From Kordiimonadales bacterium (GTDB lineage Bacteria; Pseudomonadota; Alphaproteobacteria; Sphingomonadales; Kordiimonadaceae): DNA of 40,741 bases. The translations under genes and the position numbers were made by a program. Below the pieces are notes generated by a model that had not been told where the DNA came from, did no database searches, and was given only the letters and a program-made list of their open reading frames with translations. Positions 17,458-24,895 of the stretch are shown here, piece after piece (the stretch's first letter is position 1; each line of letters opens with the position of its first letter). The stretch lies in NCBI GenBank assembly GCA_015485385.1, contig WFTS01000021.1:1-40741 (forward strand), written 5' to 3'.

Positions 17458-19206
17458 TTGTCTCAAGATACGGTCTCAGCGGATGGCCCGCTAACACGCG
17501 GCGCTTATCCAGAATTAACACTCCATGCGGTTCTTGTTGGGTATTTTCTAGGCGTGATTATCGCCATATCCATTGGCTATGCCTCATTGCGGCTGGGCTT
17601 TTCAATCGAAGGCTCTGAACTTGCGGCGATCCTTGGTTTTGGCATTTTGCGCGGCATTTTACGGCGGCGATCAATCGTTGAAAACAATGTTGTGCAAACC
17701 GTAGCCAGCGCGGTGAACGGTGCGTCATCAGGTATGATGTTCTCGGTTCCGGCCATATTCATTTTGGGTTACGGCACAGAATTTGACCCCTATGTCCTAA
17801 CGTTTGGGGCAATTGCGGGGGCCTTTTTGGGCATTGCATTCATTATCCCGTTGAGGAAACAAATGATTGATTTCGAGCGGCTGACATATCCCGGCGGGGT
17901 GGCTGTGGCTTCAATCCTGAAATCACCGGGCGCGGGTGTGCAAAAGGCGATGCTTCTTGTGGGCGCGGCGCTTACCTCTGGGGCGGTGTATTTATGGAGT
18001 GGCGGGGCAAATTTTGACCTGTTTGGCTGGATCAATTCAGTGTTTGGCAGCGATATATTGCCGCCTTATTTGAACGGCGTTTGGTTTTTGTCATTGATGA
18101 CGATCGGCGTTGGCTTTATCGCTGGACGCGGCGGAGTGGCTTTTATCATCGGTGGTTTTGTCTGTTACTGGATCCTTGCCCCCCTGTTGGATGTGACCGG
18201 TTTTCTCCCGGTTGTTGACGGTATAACTGTGACAGATCCGGGTGTTCTCAGGTCAACCCTGTTCCGCCCAACTGGCATTGGCATGCTGATCGGCGGCGCG
18301 GTTGTTGGGGTGATGTTTGCTTTCCCACTGATCAAATCTGCGGTCAGTTCGATGCAATCTAGTGCTAAGACTGAAAGCGCCATGAGCCGGGACGAAATGC
18401 CGATCAAGCTTTTATATATGGCCATTGCAGGCTCTGCGGTTTTGCTGACGATCATGGCGATCACAGCGCACGATCAAGTGGGCTGGGCACGCGGCCTTAT
18501 GATGGCGATCCTTGGCACGCTTTGGATATGGATGGCGGGCATTATATTGTCTGAGGCCATCGGGCGCACCAATTGGTCACCGCTTTCTGGCATGACGCTG
18601 ATTGCGGTAACGCTGCTGATCATTATTACTCAGGCCTTTGGCGGTATGGACACTGGCCCGGCAATCATTGCAGCGATCACAGTGGGCGCGGCAACATGTG
18701 TCGCCATGAGCCAAGCCACCGACCTGATGCTTGACTTGAAAACAGGCTATTTGGTGGGGGCGACTCCGCGCATGCAACAGATGGGGCAATTCTTTGGCGC
18801 ATGGTTAGGCCCGATTGTTATTATCGGGCTGATTTTCTTGTTGGCGGAAAGCTACGAGTTCGGGTCTGCTGATTTGCCTGCCGCGCAAGGTGTGGCGCTT
18901 GCGGAAATGGTTAAGGGCATTACGGGCGGCGATGTGCCAACAGAGAAATATCTCGCAGGGGCGGCGCTTGGCGGCTTGTTATCCGCGCTTCAAGGCGGGC
19001 TTGGTATCACGGTCGGGCTTGGGTTTTATCTGCCCTTCAATGTGGTCTTGACCTATTCCTTAGGCACTTTGCTGCGTGAAATTGCTGACCGCAAAAAGGG
19101 CAAGGTTTGGTCTGAAAATACAGGCATTCCAATCGCTGCGGGTTTGATCGTTGGGGAAGCGCTTGTCGGGGTTGGTATTGCCGCCTCGATGGTTTGGCCT
19201 TGGTAA
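17458..19206 (+). CDS. OPT family oligopeptide transporter
   Basis: 582 residues with about 14-16 membrane helices. Signature segments: GAYPELTLHAVLVGYFLGVIIA at the N-terminus, FGAIAGAFLGIAFIIPLRKQMI, and RMQQMGQFFGAWLGPIV. The OPT superfamily moves oligopeptides or metal chelates into the cell with protons. The start is a TTG (17458) with a strong GGGGGAGGG SD; no in-frame ATG lies nearby. It is followed after 12 bases by an unknown membrane protein gene, almost certainly its operon partner. Confidence 0.88.
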   Translation: MSQDTVSADGPLTRGAYPELTLHAVLVGYFLGVIIAISIGYASLRLGFSIEGSELAAILGFGILRGILRRRSIVENNVVQTVASAVNGASSGMMFSVPAIFILGYGTEFDPYVLTFGAIAGAFLGIAFIIPLRKQMIDFERLTYPGGVAVASILKSPGAGVQKAMLLVGAALTSGAVYLWSGGANFDLFGWINSVFGSDILPPYLNGVWFLSLMTIGVGFIAGRGGVAFIIGGFVCYWILAPLLDVTGFLPVVDGITVTDPGVLRSTLFRPTGIGMLIGGAVVGVMFAFPLIKSAVSSMQSSAKTESAMSRDEMPIKLLYMAIAGSAVLLTIMAITAHDQVGWARGLMMAILGTLWIWMAGIILSEAIGRTNWSPLSGMTLIAVTLLIIITQAFGGMDTGPAIIAAITVGAATCVAMSQATDLMLDLKTGYLVGATPRMQQMGQFFGAWLGPIVIIGLIFLLAESYEFGSADLPAAQGVALAEMVKGITGGDVPTEKYLAGAALGGLLSALQGGLGITVGLGFYLPFNVVLTYSLGTLLREIADRKKGKVWSENTGIPIAAGLIVGEALVGVGIAASMVWPW

Positions 19207-19218
19207 GGGAGAGAGACA

Positions 19219-19758
19219 ATGAAAAAAGCACCTATGATATTAGTAATCCTAGCCTTCTTGGGCGGGGCCTTTTTAACATCTCTTGATCCTTTGGAAATGC
19301 GCTGGCCACCGTTTATGGTTGTGATTATCGTTGGGGCTATTGGCGTGTTTTTGCATAAACGCGCGCTGTCTGCTGCCGCCAAAGACGATACGGTTTTAAA
19401 GAAAAACCGCGCTGATCTGGAAGAAAGCCTGAATAATATTCTTGGCAAACTTAAAGAGCTTGATGGCCGCAAGGACAAAGTGCCAACCTATGAAATGCGG
19501 TTTGAGATCGACAGGTTATTTCGTGATGATTTGATCCGCTTTGCCGAAGCACGCGAGACAATGAAGCATATTTTTGGCCTCAAGGCATTTGCCGATATTA
19601 TGTCGTCCTTTGCGGCGGGTGAGCGCTATATCAACCGGGTTTGGTCAGCGTCAACAGATGGTTATGTGGACGAGGTTTTAATGTATGTTGAAAAATCTCT
19701 GAACCAGTTCTTGCATGCCAAGGCAGAGTTTGACAAAGCCGTAATGACGGCGCGTTAA
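19219..19758 (+). CDS. Unknown membrane protein, operon partner of OPT transporter
   Basis: 179 residues; I do not recognise a family. Two hydrophobic segments (MILVILAFLGGAFLTSL and FMVVIIVGAIGVFLHK) at the N-terminus suggest a membrane hairpin, followed by a soluble helical part rich in charged residues (KKNRADLEESLNNILGKLKEL, then DRLFRDDLIRFAEARETM), with coiled-coil potential. SD GGGAGAGA 6 bases before ATG. The 12-base spacing to the OPT gene argues for translational coupling and a role in the transport complex or in regulating it (inference). Confidence 0.75.
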   Translation: MKKAPMILVILAFLGGAFLTSLDPLEMRWPPFMVVIIVGAIGVFLHKRALSAAAKDDTVLKKNRADLEESLNNILGKLKELDGRKDKVPTYEMRFEIDRLFRDDLIRFAEARETMKHIFGLKAFADIMSSFAAGERYINRVWSASTDGYVDEVLMYVEKSLNQFLHAKAEFDKAVMTAR

Positions 19759-19764
19759 AGGCTC

Positions 19765-19780
19765 GGCTTTTTAAAAAGCC
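19765..19780. terminator. Palindromic terminator between convergent genes
   Basis: GGCTTTTTAAAAAGCC is a perfect 16-bp palindrome between the convergent OPT partner gene and the anti-sigma gene. As RNA it could fold into a short stem and T-rich loop on either strand, so it may act as a bidirectional terminator. The loop is tight and this is a moderate guess. Confidence 0.4.
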
Positions 19781-19817
19781 ACCTGTTTAGTGTGTCTGCT
19801 TGTTTGGTCTGTTTGGG

Positions 19818-20528
19818 CTATTTGGCTTTTAAATATCTGGTTTCAGCATTGTCTGGCAGCGCATGCATCTTTGTAAGCGCTGCCATTATGTCATCATCTG
19901 CACCTGCTGGCAAAAAGGCGTTTTCTGGCGGCAGATCCCTTGAGGCAACTAACGTCCACGCGCCGCCCATGTTCCGGCAAGCAAGCCCTTTTTTCTTAAG
20001 TGTCTCGCGCTCAGAAAAGGTGCGGCAAAACTGGCCAGCACCGTTAAGGTAACTATTTTGAACGGTTACCCCGCCAGCGGTATTGTTATCGCTCCAGCTA
20101 TCCAAGGCGGCAACCAATTGTTGGGGCATGGTCTCTACCGTTTGATCTGTTGTTTCAACCAGCACCGCTACGACGGCCAATGCGACCGCTGCACTAGCCA
20201 CTGCACCTTGCCAGCCCGTATCTGGCAACAGAGCATTATCCCACCAAGCCTTGATATGCGCCATAAGGTTTGGCCTCTGCCGCGCCGTCTCTTGGGAGAT
20301 GTCTGCAGCTTTATCAGCTTCTATTGAAGCAATTAGCCCGGCTGGCATTGGGGCTTGCAGTGCGGCGTCCACCCCTTCATCAATGAGGGTTTTCAAGGCG
20401 ATGTGTCGGTCTAGTTTGGCCTGTAGGTCAGGATCCGTTTCTAGGGCGGATTTTACCCGCTGAACATCCTCGCCAGACAGTTCACCATCCGCATAAGCCA
20501 TCAGCATATCGTCTGAAATATGGGTCAT
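19818..20528 (-). CDS. Anti-sigma factor (membrane-spanning, cognate to the ECF sigma)
   Basis: 236 residues. Residues 1-50 form an anti-sigma-like helical domain (ISDDMLMAYADGELSGEDVQ), without a zinc-binding His-Cys-Cys set. A single membrane helix follows at about 107-126 (GWQGAVASAAVALAVVAVLV), then a periplasmic tail with two Cys: C168 in GQFCRTF and C184 in LACRNMGGAWTL, a pattern I know from other rhizobial-type anti-sigma factors. They may form a disulfide that senses redox or periplasmic state (inference). The ATG overlaps the sigma stop codon as ATGA, so the two are translationally coupled. It converges on the OPT operon. Confidence 0.85.
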   Translation of the reverse strand: MTHISDDMLMAYADGELSGEDVQRVKSALETDPDLQAKLDRHIALKTLIDEGVDAALQAPMPAGLIASIEADKAADISQETARQRPNLMAHIKAWWDNALLPDTGWQGAVASAAVALAVVAVLVETTDQTVETMPQQLVAALDSWSDNNTAGGVTVQNSYLNGAGQFCRTFSERETLKKKGLACRNMGGAWTLVASRDLPPENAFLPAGADDDIMAALTKMHALPDNAETRYLKAK

Positions 20529-21043
20529 GACGGGGTTCCTTTCAGGCTTTTTTCGGTGCCGTCTAAAAGCAGCGCTTCAAGTGTTTTACGCGCCCGGCTT
20601 AGGCGGCTCATGATAGTGCCAACAGGCACACCCAGAAGGTTAGCAGCCTCTTTATAAGATTGGCCGTCCACCAACACATGGGCAACCACCAGTCGCTGCG
20701 GCTCTGGCAGGCTTGCGATATGGCCTAAAACATCTTGTGTTGCAGCCCGGCGGTCCACAGTTTCCCCGCCATCTTCGCCGACAATATGGGTGATTTCTGA
20801 TAAGTCAGTCATGGGGCCTCGTCTTGCTTGTGCTCGCTTTAGGTCAATCCAATGGTTTTGCGCAATCTTAAACAGCCAGCTTTCTAATTTATGCTCAGGG
20901 TTATAGGTTTCCTTACGTTTGAGCGCGCGTTCAACCGTGCTTTGCAGCAGGTCATCCCCGTCTGCCAGTGTACCAGTGAGCGCGGCGCAAAAGCGTCGCA
21001 ATCGCGGAAGGGCCGCGATGATTTGGTCTTGAAACGCGGGCAC
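20525..21043 (-). CDS. ECF RNA polymerase sigma factor
   Basis: 172 residues from a GTG start at 21043. That start is chosen because of the near-perfect SD AAAGGAGG (21048-21055) and because it puts the protein at typical ECF length, beginning just before ALPRLRRFCAALTG. Region 2 (about 8-75) includes GTLADGDDLLQSTVERAL and ESWLFKIAQNHWIDLKR. Region 4 (about 110-160) has LPEPQRLVVAHVLVDGQSYKEAANLLGVPVGTIMSRLSRARKTL, the -35-binding helix-turn-helix. Upstream in-frame ATGs exist (21100 and 21268), but the first lies at the predicted transcription start. It overlaps the anti-sigma gene and carries its own ECF-type promoter (autoregulation). Confidence 0.88.
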   Translation of the reverse strand: MPAFQDQIIAALPRLRRFCAALTGTLADGDDLLQSTVERALKRKETYNPEHKLESWLFKIAQNHWIDLKRAQARRGPMTDLSEITHIVGEDGGETVDRRAATQDVLGHIASLPEPQRLVVAHVLVDGQSYKEAANLLGVPVGTIMSRLSRARKTLEALLLDGTEKSLKGTPS

Positions 21044-21047
21044 TGAT

Positions 21048-21055
21048 CCTCCTTT
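21048..21055 (-). promoter_or_regulatory. Shine-Dalgarno that fixes the sigma factor start
   Basis: AAAGGAGG on the minus strand ends four bases before a GTG codon. It is the strongest SD near the 5' end of the gene and resolves a start that would otherwise be placed at upstream ATG codons. Confidence 0.7.
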
Positions 21056-21104
21056 GTTGGCGATAGCCGTAAGGGATGTTCGCTGTTGTTTCGGTAACAT
21101 AGTC

Positions 21105-21132
21105 ACTACGAAGGCTATGGTTACTTTATTCC
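21105..21132 (-). promoter_or_regulatory. Predicted ECF promoter of the sigma/anti-sigma operon
   Basis: On the minus strand: GGAATAAA (21132-21125), 14 bases, then CGTAGT (21110-21105), with GACT following. Identical -35-like block and spacing to three other sites in the window that face the subtilisin, the short ORF and the RTX gene. Transcription would start around 21098, about 55 bases before the GTG at 21043, and would make the operon autoregulated. The -35/-10 form resembles ECF-type promoters; the assignment to this sigma factor is inference. Confidence 0.7.
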
Positions 21133-21190
21133 AAACTTTATATAAATTGCCCAAATATTTTATAAATTGCCCAAACTTTAGATAAGTTGC
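21131..21190. repeat. Three 20-bp A/T-rich direct repeats between divergent ECF promoters
   Basis: Units at 21131-21150, 21151-21170 and 21171-21190; each begins CCAAA and ends with TAAATTGC, TAAATTGC and TAAGTTGC. They fill almost all of the DNA between the -35 blocks of the sigma operon (ending 21132) and the subtilisin gene (starting 21201). The 20-bp period is near two DNA turns, so bound factors would sit on one face. Confidence 0.75.
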
Positions 21191-21200
21191 AAAAAAGAAG

Positions 21201-21228
21201 GGAATAAAAACCGTCTCAAATTCGTTAG
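21201..21228 (+). promoter_or_regulatory. Predicted ECF promoter of the subtilisin gene
   Basis: GGAATAAA at 21201-21208, 14 bases, then CGTTAG at 21223-21228. The -35-like block and the spacing match the other three copies; the -10-like block differs (CGTTAG against CGTAGT). The start of transcription would be near 21235, 28 bases before the GTG start of the subtilisin gene. It points away from the sigma factor gene. Confidence 0.65.
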
Positions 21229-21262
21229 TATGCCATAGGCATTCGATTAGGAGGCTCAGGCT

Positions 21263-22843
21263 GTGCATAGGATATTTACATTCATCAAACTTGCGTCACT
21301 GTGTGCATTGGCGGCACTTAAGGTCGGGTATGTTGCAGCGCGCCCTGTCATGGCGGCTGAAATGACCACAGACAGCAAAATATCTATGGACCAACCGAGT
21401 GCAGTTTACGGTAGTGCATACCGTGCCCTGCAGCCTGTTTCTTATGCTTTGCAGCGGTCACGGCCTCAATCAAGACCTCAGTCACGGCCCCAATCAAGAC
21501 CACAGTCAAGACCGCGTTCCACTTACCGGCCTCGTGACAGGTCTGGTTCCAGAGACCGCGCAAGACCAGACCGCCGCACTCCCAAGCAGCGCACAGCCGA
21601 CCGAAAAGCTCGCCAACGAGAACTTGTTTCCGCACGCTATCAGCGCCAATTACAGGCTCGCCAACAAGATGCCGCTCGGCTAATTCGCCGTGTTGAGGCC
21701 AGTAGCGCCCAACAGACCAAAGATGCGCGCCAAGCCGCCTCTGAGGCAAAAAAGCGCTCGGCTGCGAGTAAGAAGTTGCGGCGTAAATATGGGCTCTCTT
21801 TTGTTCGGCAAGGTAGGCACCCGGTGTTGGTGCGCCACGGCGAGCTTCTTGGGGTCAATTTATCCCCCCAAGGTCGCAAAAAGGTTCTTGGCTTAGGGTT
21901 TCAGGTGATCCGCAGTACGCGTTTAGAAAATGTTGGTGTGACGCTTTTTTTGCTTCGTGTGCCAAGAGATATGACAATGGATGTGGCTCTTAAAACTGTG
22001 CAAGAGGCCGACAGCGGCGGCGAATACGACTATAATGCAGCCTTTGCGCCCGCTAAATTTAGTGCGGCAGAATTCAATAACCAAAACAAAGCGGCCAGCA
22101 CAGCGGACGCTGTAAAAACGCCTTCAGTGTCGGATGCAGATATTGTTGTTGGCATGATCGATACCGGTGTCAATGCGGCGCATAAATCGCTTCAGGGGGC
22201 TAAAATTGACCAAGGCAATATTGGCCGGGGGCCAGAGGTTACGCCGCGCGATCACGGCACTGCGGTGGCGTCTATTTTGGCACGCGGACATGCAGCGCGC
22301 ATTGTTGCCGTTGATGTTTTCTCTGGTCCGGCGGCCATTGCAGATGCGGAATCGATTGTGGTTGCTCTTGAATATTTGGCGCTTCACAAGGTGGGCGTGA
22401 TCAATATGAGCATCGCCGGACCGAAAAACCCGCTTCTGGAGCGCGCGGTTGAAAACTTGATCCAACAGGGGCATATCATTGTGGCTGCGGTTGGGAACGA
22501 GGGGCCGTCCGGTCCTGAGCGTTTTCCTGCGGGTCATAGCAATGTTGTGGGTGTGACAGCGGTGGACGGTGAGAACGCTATTTTCCAGTTTGCCAATCAG
22601 GGGGCGGCTGTGGATTATGCGGCGCCCGGTGTGGATATTGAGGCCGCAAGTGTGCGAGGCGAGAAAAAATATACCGGCACGTCTTTCGCTGCACCTGTTG
22701 TGGCCGCGCATCTTGCACGTCAATTACGGCGCCCAGACCACATGACCGTAAAGGCTGTTATGGACCGTTTGAACAGTGAGGTGATGGATTTAGGCATACC
22801 CGGACCAGATCCGGTTTTTGGGCGCGGTCTTGTGGTTTATTAG
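21263..22843 (+). CDS. Exported subtilisin-like protease (S8) with basic low-complexity linker
   Basis: 526 residues. GTG start with an excellent SD (AGGAGG at 21249-21254). Signal peptide about 1-32 (FIKLASLCALAALKVGYVAA, then PVMAAE). Residues about 64-150 are Arg/Gln/Pro/Ala-rich, with RPQS repeated four times and then RPRS (21461-21515), and coiled-coil-like QARQQDAARLIRR. The S8 domain holds the triad: Asp300 (GMIDTGV), His331 (RDHGTAV) and Ser474 (YTGTSFAAPVV), with the oxyanion Asn in AAVGNEGPSG. All are intact, so it should be active in the periplasm or outside. It is the first gene divergent from the sigma operon, with a matching promoter. Confidence 0.88.
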   Translation: MHRIFTFIKLASLCALAALKVGYVAARPVMAAEMTTDSKISMDQPSAVYGSAYRALQPVSYALQRSRPQSRPQSRPQSRPQSRPRSTYRPRDRSGSRDRARPDRRTPKQRTADRKARQRELVSARYQRQLQARQQDAARLIRRVEASSAQQTKDARQAASEAKKRSAASKKLRRKYGLSFVRQGRHPVLVRHGELLGVNLSPQGRKKVLGLGFQVIRSTRLENVGVTLFLLRVPRDMTMDVALKTVQEADSGGEYDYNAAFAPAKFSAAEFNNQNKAASTADAVKTPSVSDADIVVGMIDTGVNAAHKSLQGAKIDQGNIGRGPEVTPRDHGTAVASILARGHAARIVAVDVFSGPAAIADAESIVVALEYLALHKVGVINMSIAGPKNPLLERAVENLIQQGHIIVAAVGNEGPSGPERFPAGHSNVVGVTAVDGENAIFQFANQGAAVDYAAPGVDIEAASVRGEKKYTGTSFAAPVVAAHLARQLRRPDHMTVKAVMDRLNSEVMDLGIPGPDPVFGRGLVVY

Positions 22844-22903
22844 CGTGGCCTCGGGTTTATTAGCGTAGCCTTGGGGCTTATTCGCGTCTCCTTGCGGCTT
22901 ATA
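22824..22903. repeat. Four 20-bp degenerate repeats across the subtilisin stop codon
   Basis: Units at 22824-22843, 22844-22863, 22864-22883 and 22884-22903. The first contains the end of the coding sequence and the TAG stop (22841-22843); the second and third repeat GGGTTTATTAG and GGGGCTTATTC. Similarity falls off with distance. The repeat therefore starts inside the gene and extends its 3' end downstream. Confidence 0.75.
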
Positions 22904-22956
22904 AAGTGCTTCCAAGCATAGTTCCCCCTTTGTGACCATTCCCCCTTTTTTTGATG

Positions 22957-22984
22957 GGAATAAATGCTGTGTGCGCATCGTAGT
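22957..22984 (+). promoter_or_regulatory. Predicted ECF promoter of a short ORF or small RNA
   Basis: GGAATAAA at 22957-22964, 14 bases, then CGTAGT at 22979-22984; same form as the other three sites in this cluster. The transcript should begin around 22991, just before GGAAGGGGGAAAG and an ATG at 23009. Confidence 0.65.
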
Positions 22985-23008
22985 CATGTCAGGAAGGGGG
23001 AAAGCCAC

Positions 23009-23221
23009 ATGTGTCCCACTTGGAAATTGCTCTATAGTTTTGCCTGTGCGAAGCAGGACATAAACCATTTTACCCCCCTTTCCTACAAGGCCCCGCAGCC
23101 TTGCCCATTTCCGCCCTCTGCTCTTGAAGCAGGCCATGCCCAACCGCGCCTAAAGGGGGCCGTACAGCCTCCTGCATGCCAGCGCACCCAACATCGCTAT
23201 GCGCATCTGGCGCAGGCTTAA
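23009..23221 (+). CDS. Short ORF of unknown function, ECF-type promoter upstream
   Basis: 70 residues, starting MCPTWKLLYSFACAKQDIN, with four Cys, ten Pro and no recognisable domain. It is supported by position: an ECF-type promoter (22957-22984) ends 24 bases before the ATG, and an SD-like GGAAGGGGG precedes it. Codon choice is not obviously gene-like and an overlapping reverse ORF is equally long, so the transcript could be a small RNA rather than a message. No signal peptide or membrane segment is evident. Confidence 0.35.
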   Translation: MCPTWKLLYSFACAKQDINHFTPLSYKAPQPCPFPPSALEAGHAQPRLKGAVQPPACQRTQHRYAHLAQA

Positions 23222-23538
23222 TAGTTTTAATCGCAGAGAGTGTGAAGCGCAGGGTAGGGCCTAATGTTGGACGAAACCCTCGCGGAACGCGCTTTTATGT
23301 GACTGTAGGGGAGGCTGAGTGTTTTCTGAGAAGGGGAATGCTGTTCTGGTTCAGCGCCACACTTCAAAAACCGCAGAAAATATAATCTGTCTGACAGATG
23401 GGTTGCTTTGGTGATTTGTGTGGGTTTCCAAATACGGGAAAGGCGGCGCCAACTTGTTTTTAGTAAAGGCATCAACAGCCTTTAGACCAAACCAAATCAG
23501 CGCCGCCCGGGGAGGGACAACTGGATTATTGTATGGAG
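23222..23538. other. 317-base stretch without a gene, with a nested inverted repeat
   Basis: No convincing coding sequence is seen here. Near the right end, GGCGGCGC (23442-23449) pairs with GCGCCGCC (23500-23507), and inside it AAAGGC (23465-23470) pairs with GCCTTT (23478-23483), so a two-level fold is possible downstream of the RTX gene (minus strand). There is no T-tract. A weak CGCG-GAA-CGCG hairpin followed by CTTTTAT (about 23280-23297) could end the transcript from 22991. Confidence 0.4.
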
Positions 23539-24840
23539 TTATCCTGCCATATCGAACAGGCTTTCAAAGCCCTCAGACGCTGGTGTGATGGATACATCAT
23601 CCTCTGTCAAAAGCGCATCTTCTACGGTGATCGTGCCAACCACAATTGCCTCTGAAGCATCGTCGCCAGCAGACTGCGATATGGTGATCAAGGTGAAATC
23701 ATCAATGCCGTCACCGTCGCTGTCGCCTGTTTCAAAACTGGCGTCCAGATTGTCACCAAACAGGCGAATAGTATCGCCGTCTTCGGCCGAGAAATCTGTG
23801 ATCGTATCATCGCCAGAGCCTTGGCGCTCGGCGCTTTCATTTGTCTCTGCGTTTGCGTCTGCATTGGTTCCAGACCGATAGGCAAATGCGAAGACATCGG
23901 CTCCTGCGCCGCCTGTTAACAGATCGTCACCAAAACCACCGATGAGGCCATCATCGCCGTCACCGCCGCTGAGATCATCTTCGCCTTGGCCCCCAAACAA
24001 ACGGTCATCGCCATCATCGCCAGAGACAACGTCATCGCCGATACCGGAAAATACAATATCGTCGCCGTTGCCGCCGGAAAGGCTGTCATTGCCGCTGCCG
24101 CCAGCGATTTTATCGTCGCCGTCACCGCCAGAGACTTGGTCGTCGTCGCGTCCTGCCCGGATACGGTCGTCGCCGTCGCCAGCGCGGATGCTATCATTTC
24201 CTGGGCCGCCGTATATTAAATCGTCACCGCTGCCAGCATCGATATTATCGTCGCCTCCAGCCCCGAACAAAATATCATTTCCGTCACCGCCTGAGAGGGT
24301 ATCGTCTCCTTGGCCGCCGCCGATACGGTCGTCACCATTTCCGCCTGAAGCGCGGTCATCGCCGTCGCCAGCGCGGATGCCGTCATTGCCGTCCCCGCCT
24401 GAAATTGTATCGTTACCAAGGAAGCCATAGATATGGTCATGCCCATCAGTGCCGACGAGGTCATCATCGTCTTCGGTGCCGCGAATGAGGTTAAAGTCGG
24501 GGTCATGATCTGGCCGATTTTCAGGATGAGGCTCGGGGCGTTGGCCCTGAGCGGACGTGCCTTCAGGGCGTGTACCCTCTGGCCGTCCACCTTCTGGGCG
24601 TCCACCCTCTGGGCGTGTACCCTCTGGGCGTGTACCCTCTGGGGCGTTTGTTCTAGCTTCTGGGCGAACGTCAGGCCGGTCATCTGGCCTATTTTCTGGC
24701 CGCTCGTCAGGACGTGCTTGCCGCGTTCCTGCTCGGAAATCTGGGCGTGTCTCAGAGCGCACTCCGGGCCTGAAACCAAACCTCGTAGTTTGCTGATTGT
24801 CAGCGGATTGGGTGAAATCTGATGAAGAGTTATTGCTCAT
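23539..24840 (-). CDS. RTX/hemolysin-type calcium-binding repeat protein
   Basis: 433 residues from the ATG at 24840 (SD AGGAGA). Residues about 20-125 are low-complexity and rich in Arg-Pro-Glu/Asp (ERPENRPDDRPDVRPEAR, then PEGTR/PEGGR units). About 20 RTX nonapeptides (GGxGxDxxx) follow to about residue 320, folding into a Ca2+-bound beta-roll, then a typical C-terminal cap (GAGADVFAFAYRSG, GDDTITDFSAEDGDTI) used for type I secretion. No enzyme domain is visible. No T1SS genes lie in the window. Long reverse ORFs over it are shadows of the repeats. It has an ECF-type promoter. Confidence 0.85.
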   Translation of the reverse strand: MSNNSSSDFTQSADNQQTTRFGFRPGVRSETRPDFRAGTRQARPDERPENRPDDRPDVRPEARTNAPEGTRPEGTRPEGGRPEGGRPEGTRPEGTSAQGQRPEPHPENRPDHDPDFNLIRGTEDDDDLVGTDGHDHIYGFLGNDTISGGDGNDGIRAGDGDDRASGGNGDDRIGGGQGDDTLSGGDGNDILFGAGGDDNIDAGSGDDLIYGGPGNDSIRAGDGDDRIRAGRDDDQVSGGDGDDKIAGGSGNDSLSGGNGDDIVFSGIGDDVVSGDDGDDRLFGGQGEDDLSGGDGDDGLIGGFGDDLLTGGAGADVFAFAYRSGTNADANAETNESAERQGSGDDTITDFSAEDGDTIRLFGDNLDASFETGDSDGDGIDDFTLITISQSAGDDASEAIVVGTITVEDALLTEDDVSITPASEGFESLFDMAG

Positions 24841-24895
24841 GATCGTGTCTCCTAAATTAGCGTAATCCCCCAACTTTTGGACGATTTCTAAAGTG

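Noticed and set aside
22124-22723. A 199-residue minus-strand ORF inside the subtilisin gene
   Set aside because: The plus-strand subtilisin has an intact catalytic triad and signal peptide; the reverse ORF has no recognisable domain.
22790-23143. A 117-residue minus-strand ORF with NKPQG repeats
   Set aside because: Its repeats come from the 20-bp DNA repeats after the subtilisin gene; no promoter or clear SD and no family.
23942-24430. A 162-residue plus-strand ORF full of Ser-Ser-Pro repeats across the RTX gene
   Set aside because: It is the mirror of the RTX repeats read in the opposite strand; base periodicity of the glycine/aspartate repeats keeps the reverse frames open.
23586-24450. 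Regular repeats that might suggest a CRISPR array
   Set aside because: The period is 27 bp of coding triplets (RTX nonapeptides), not 24-48-bp repeats with unique spacers, and a long ORF reads through.
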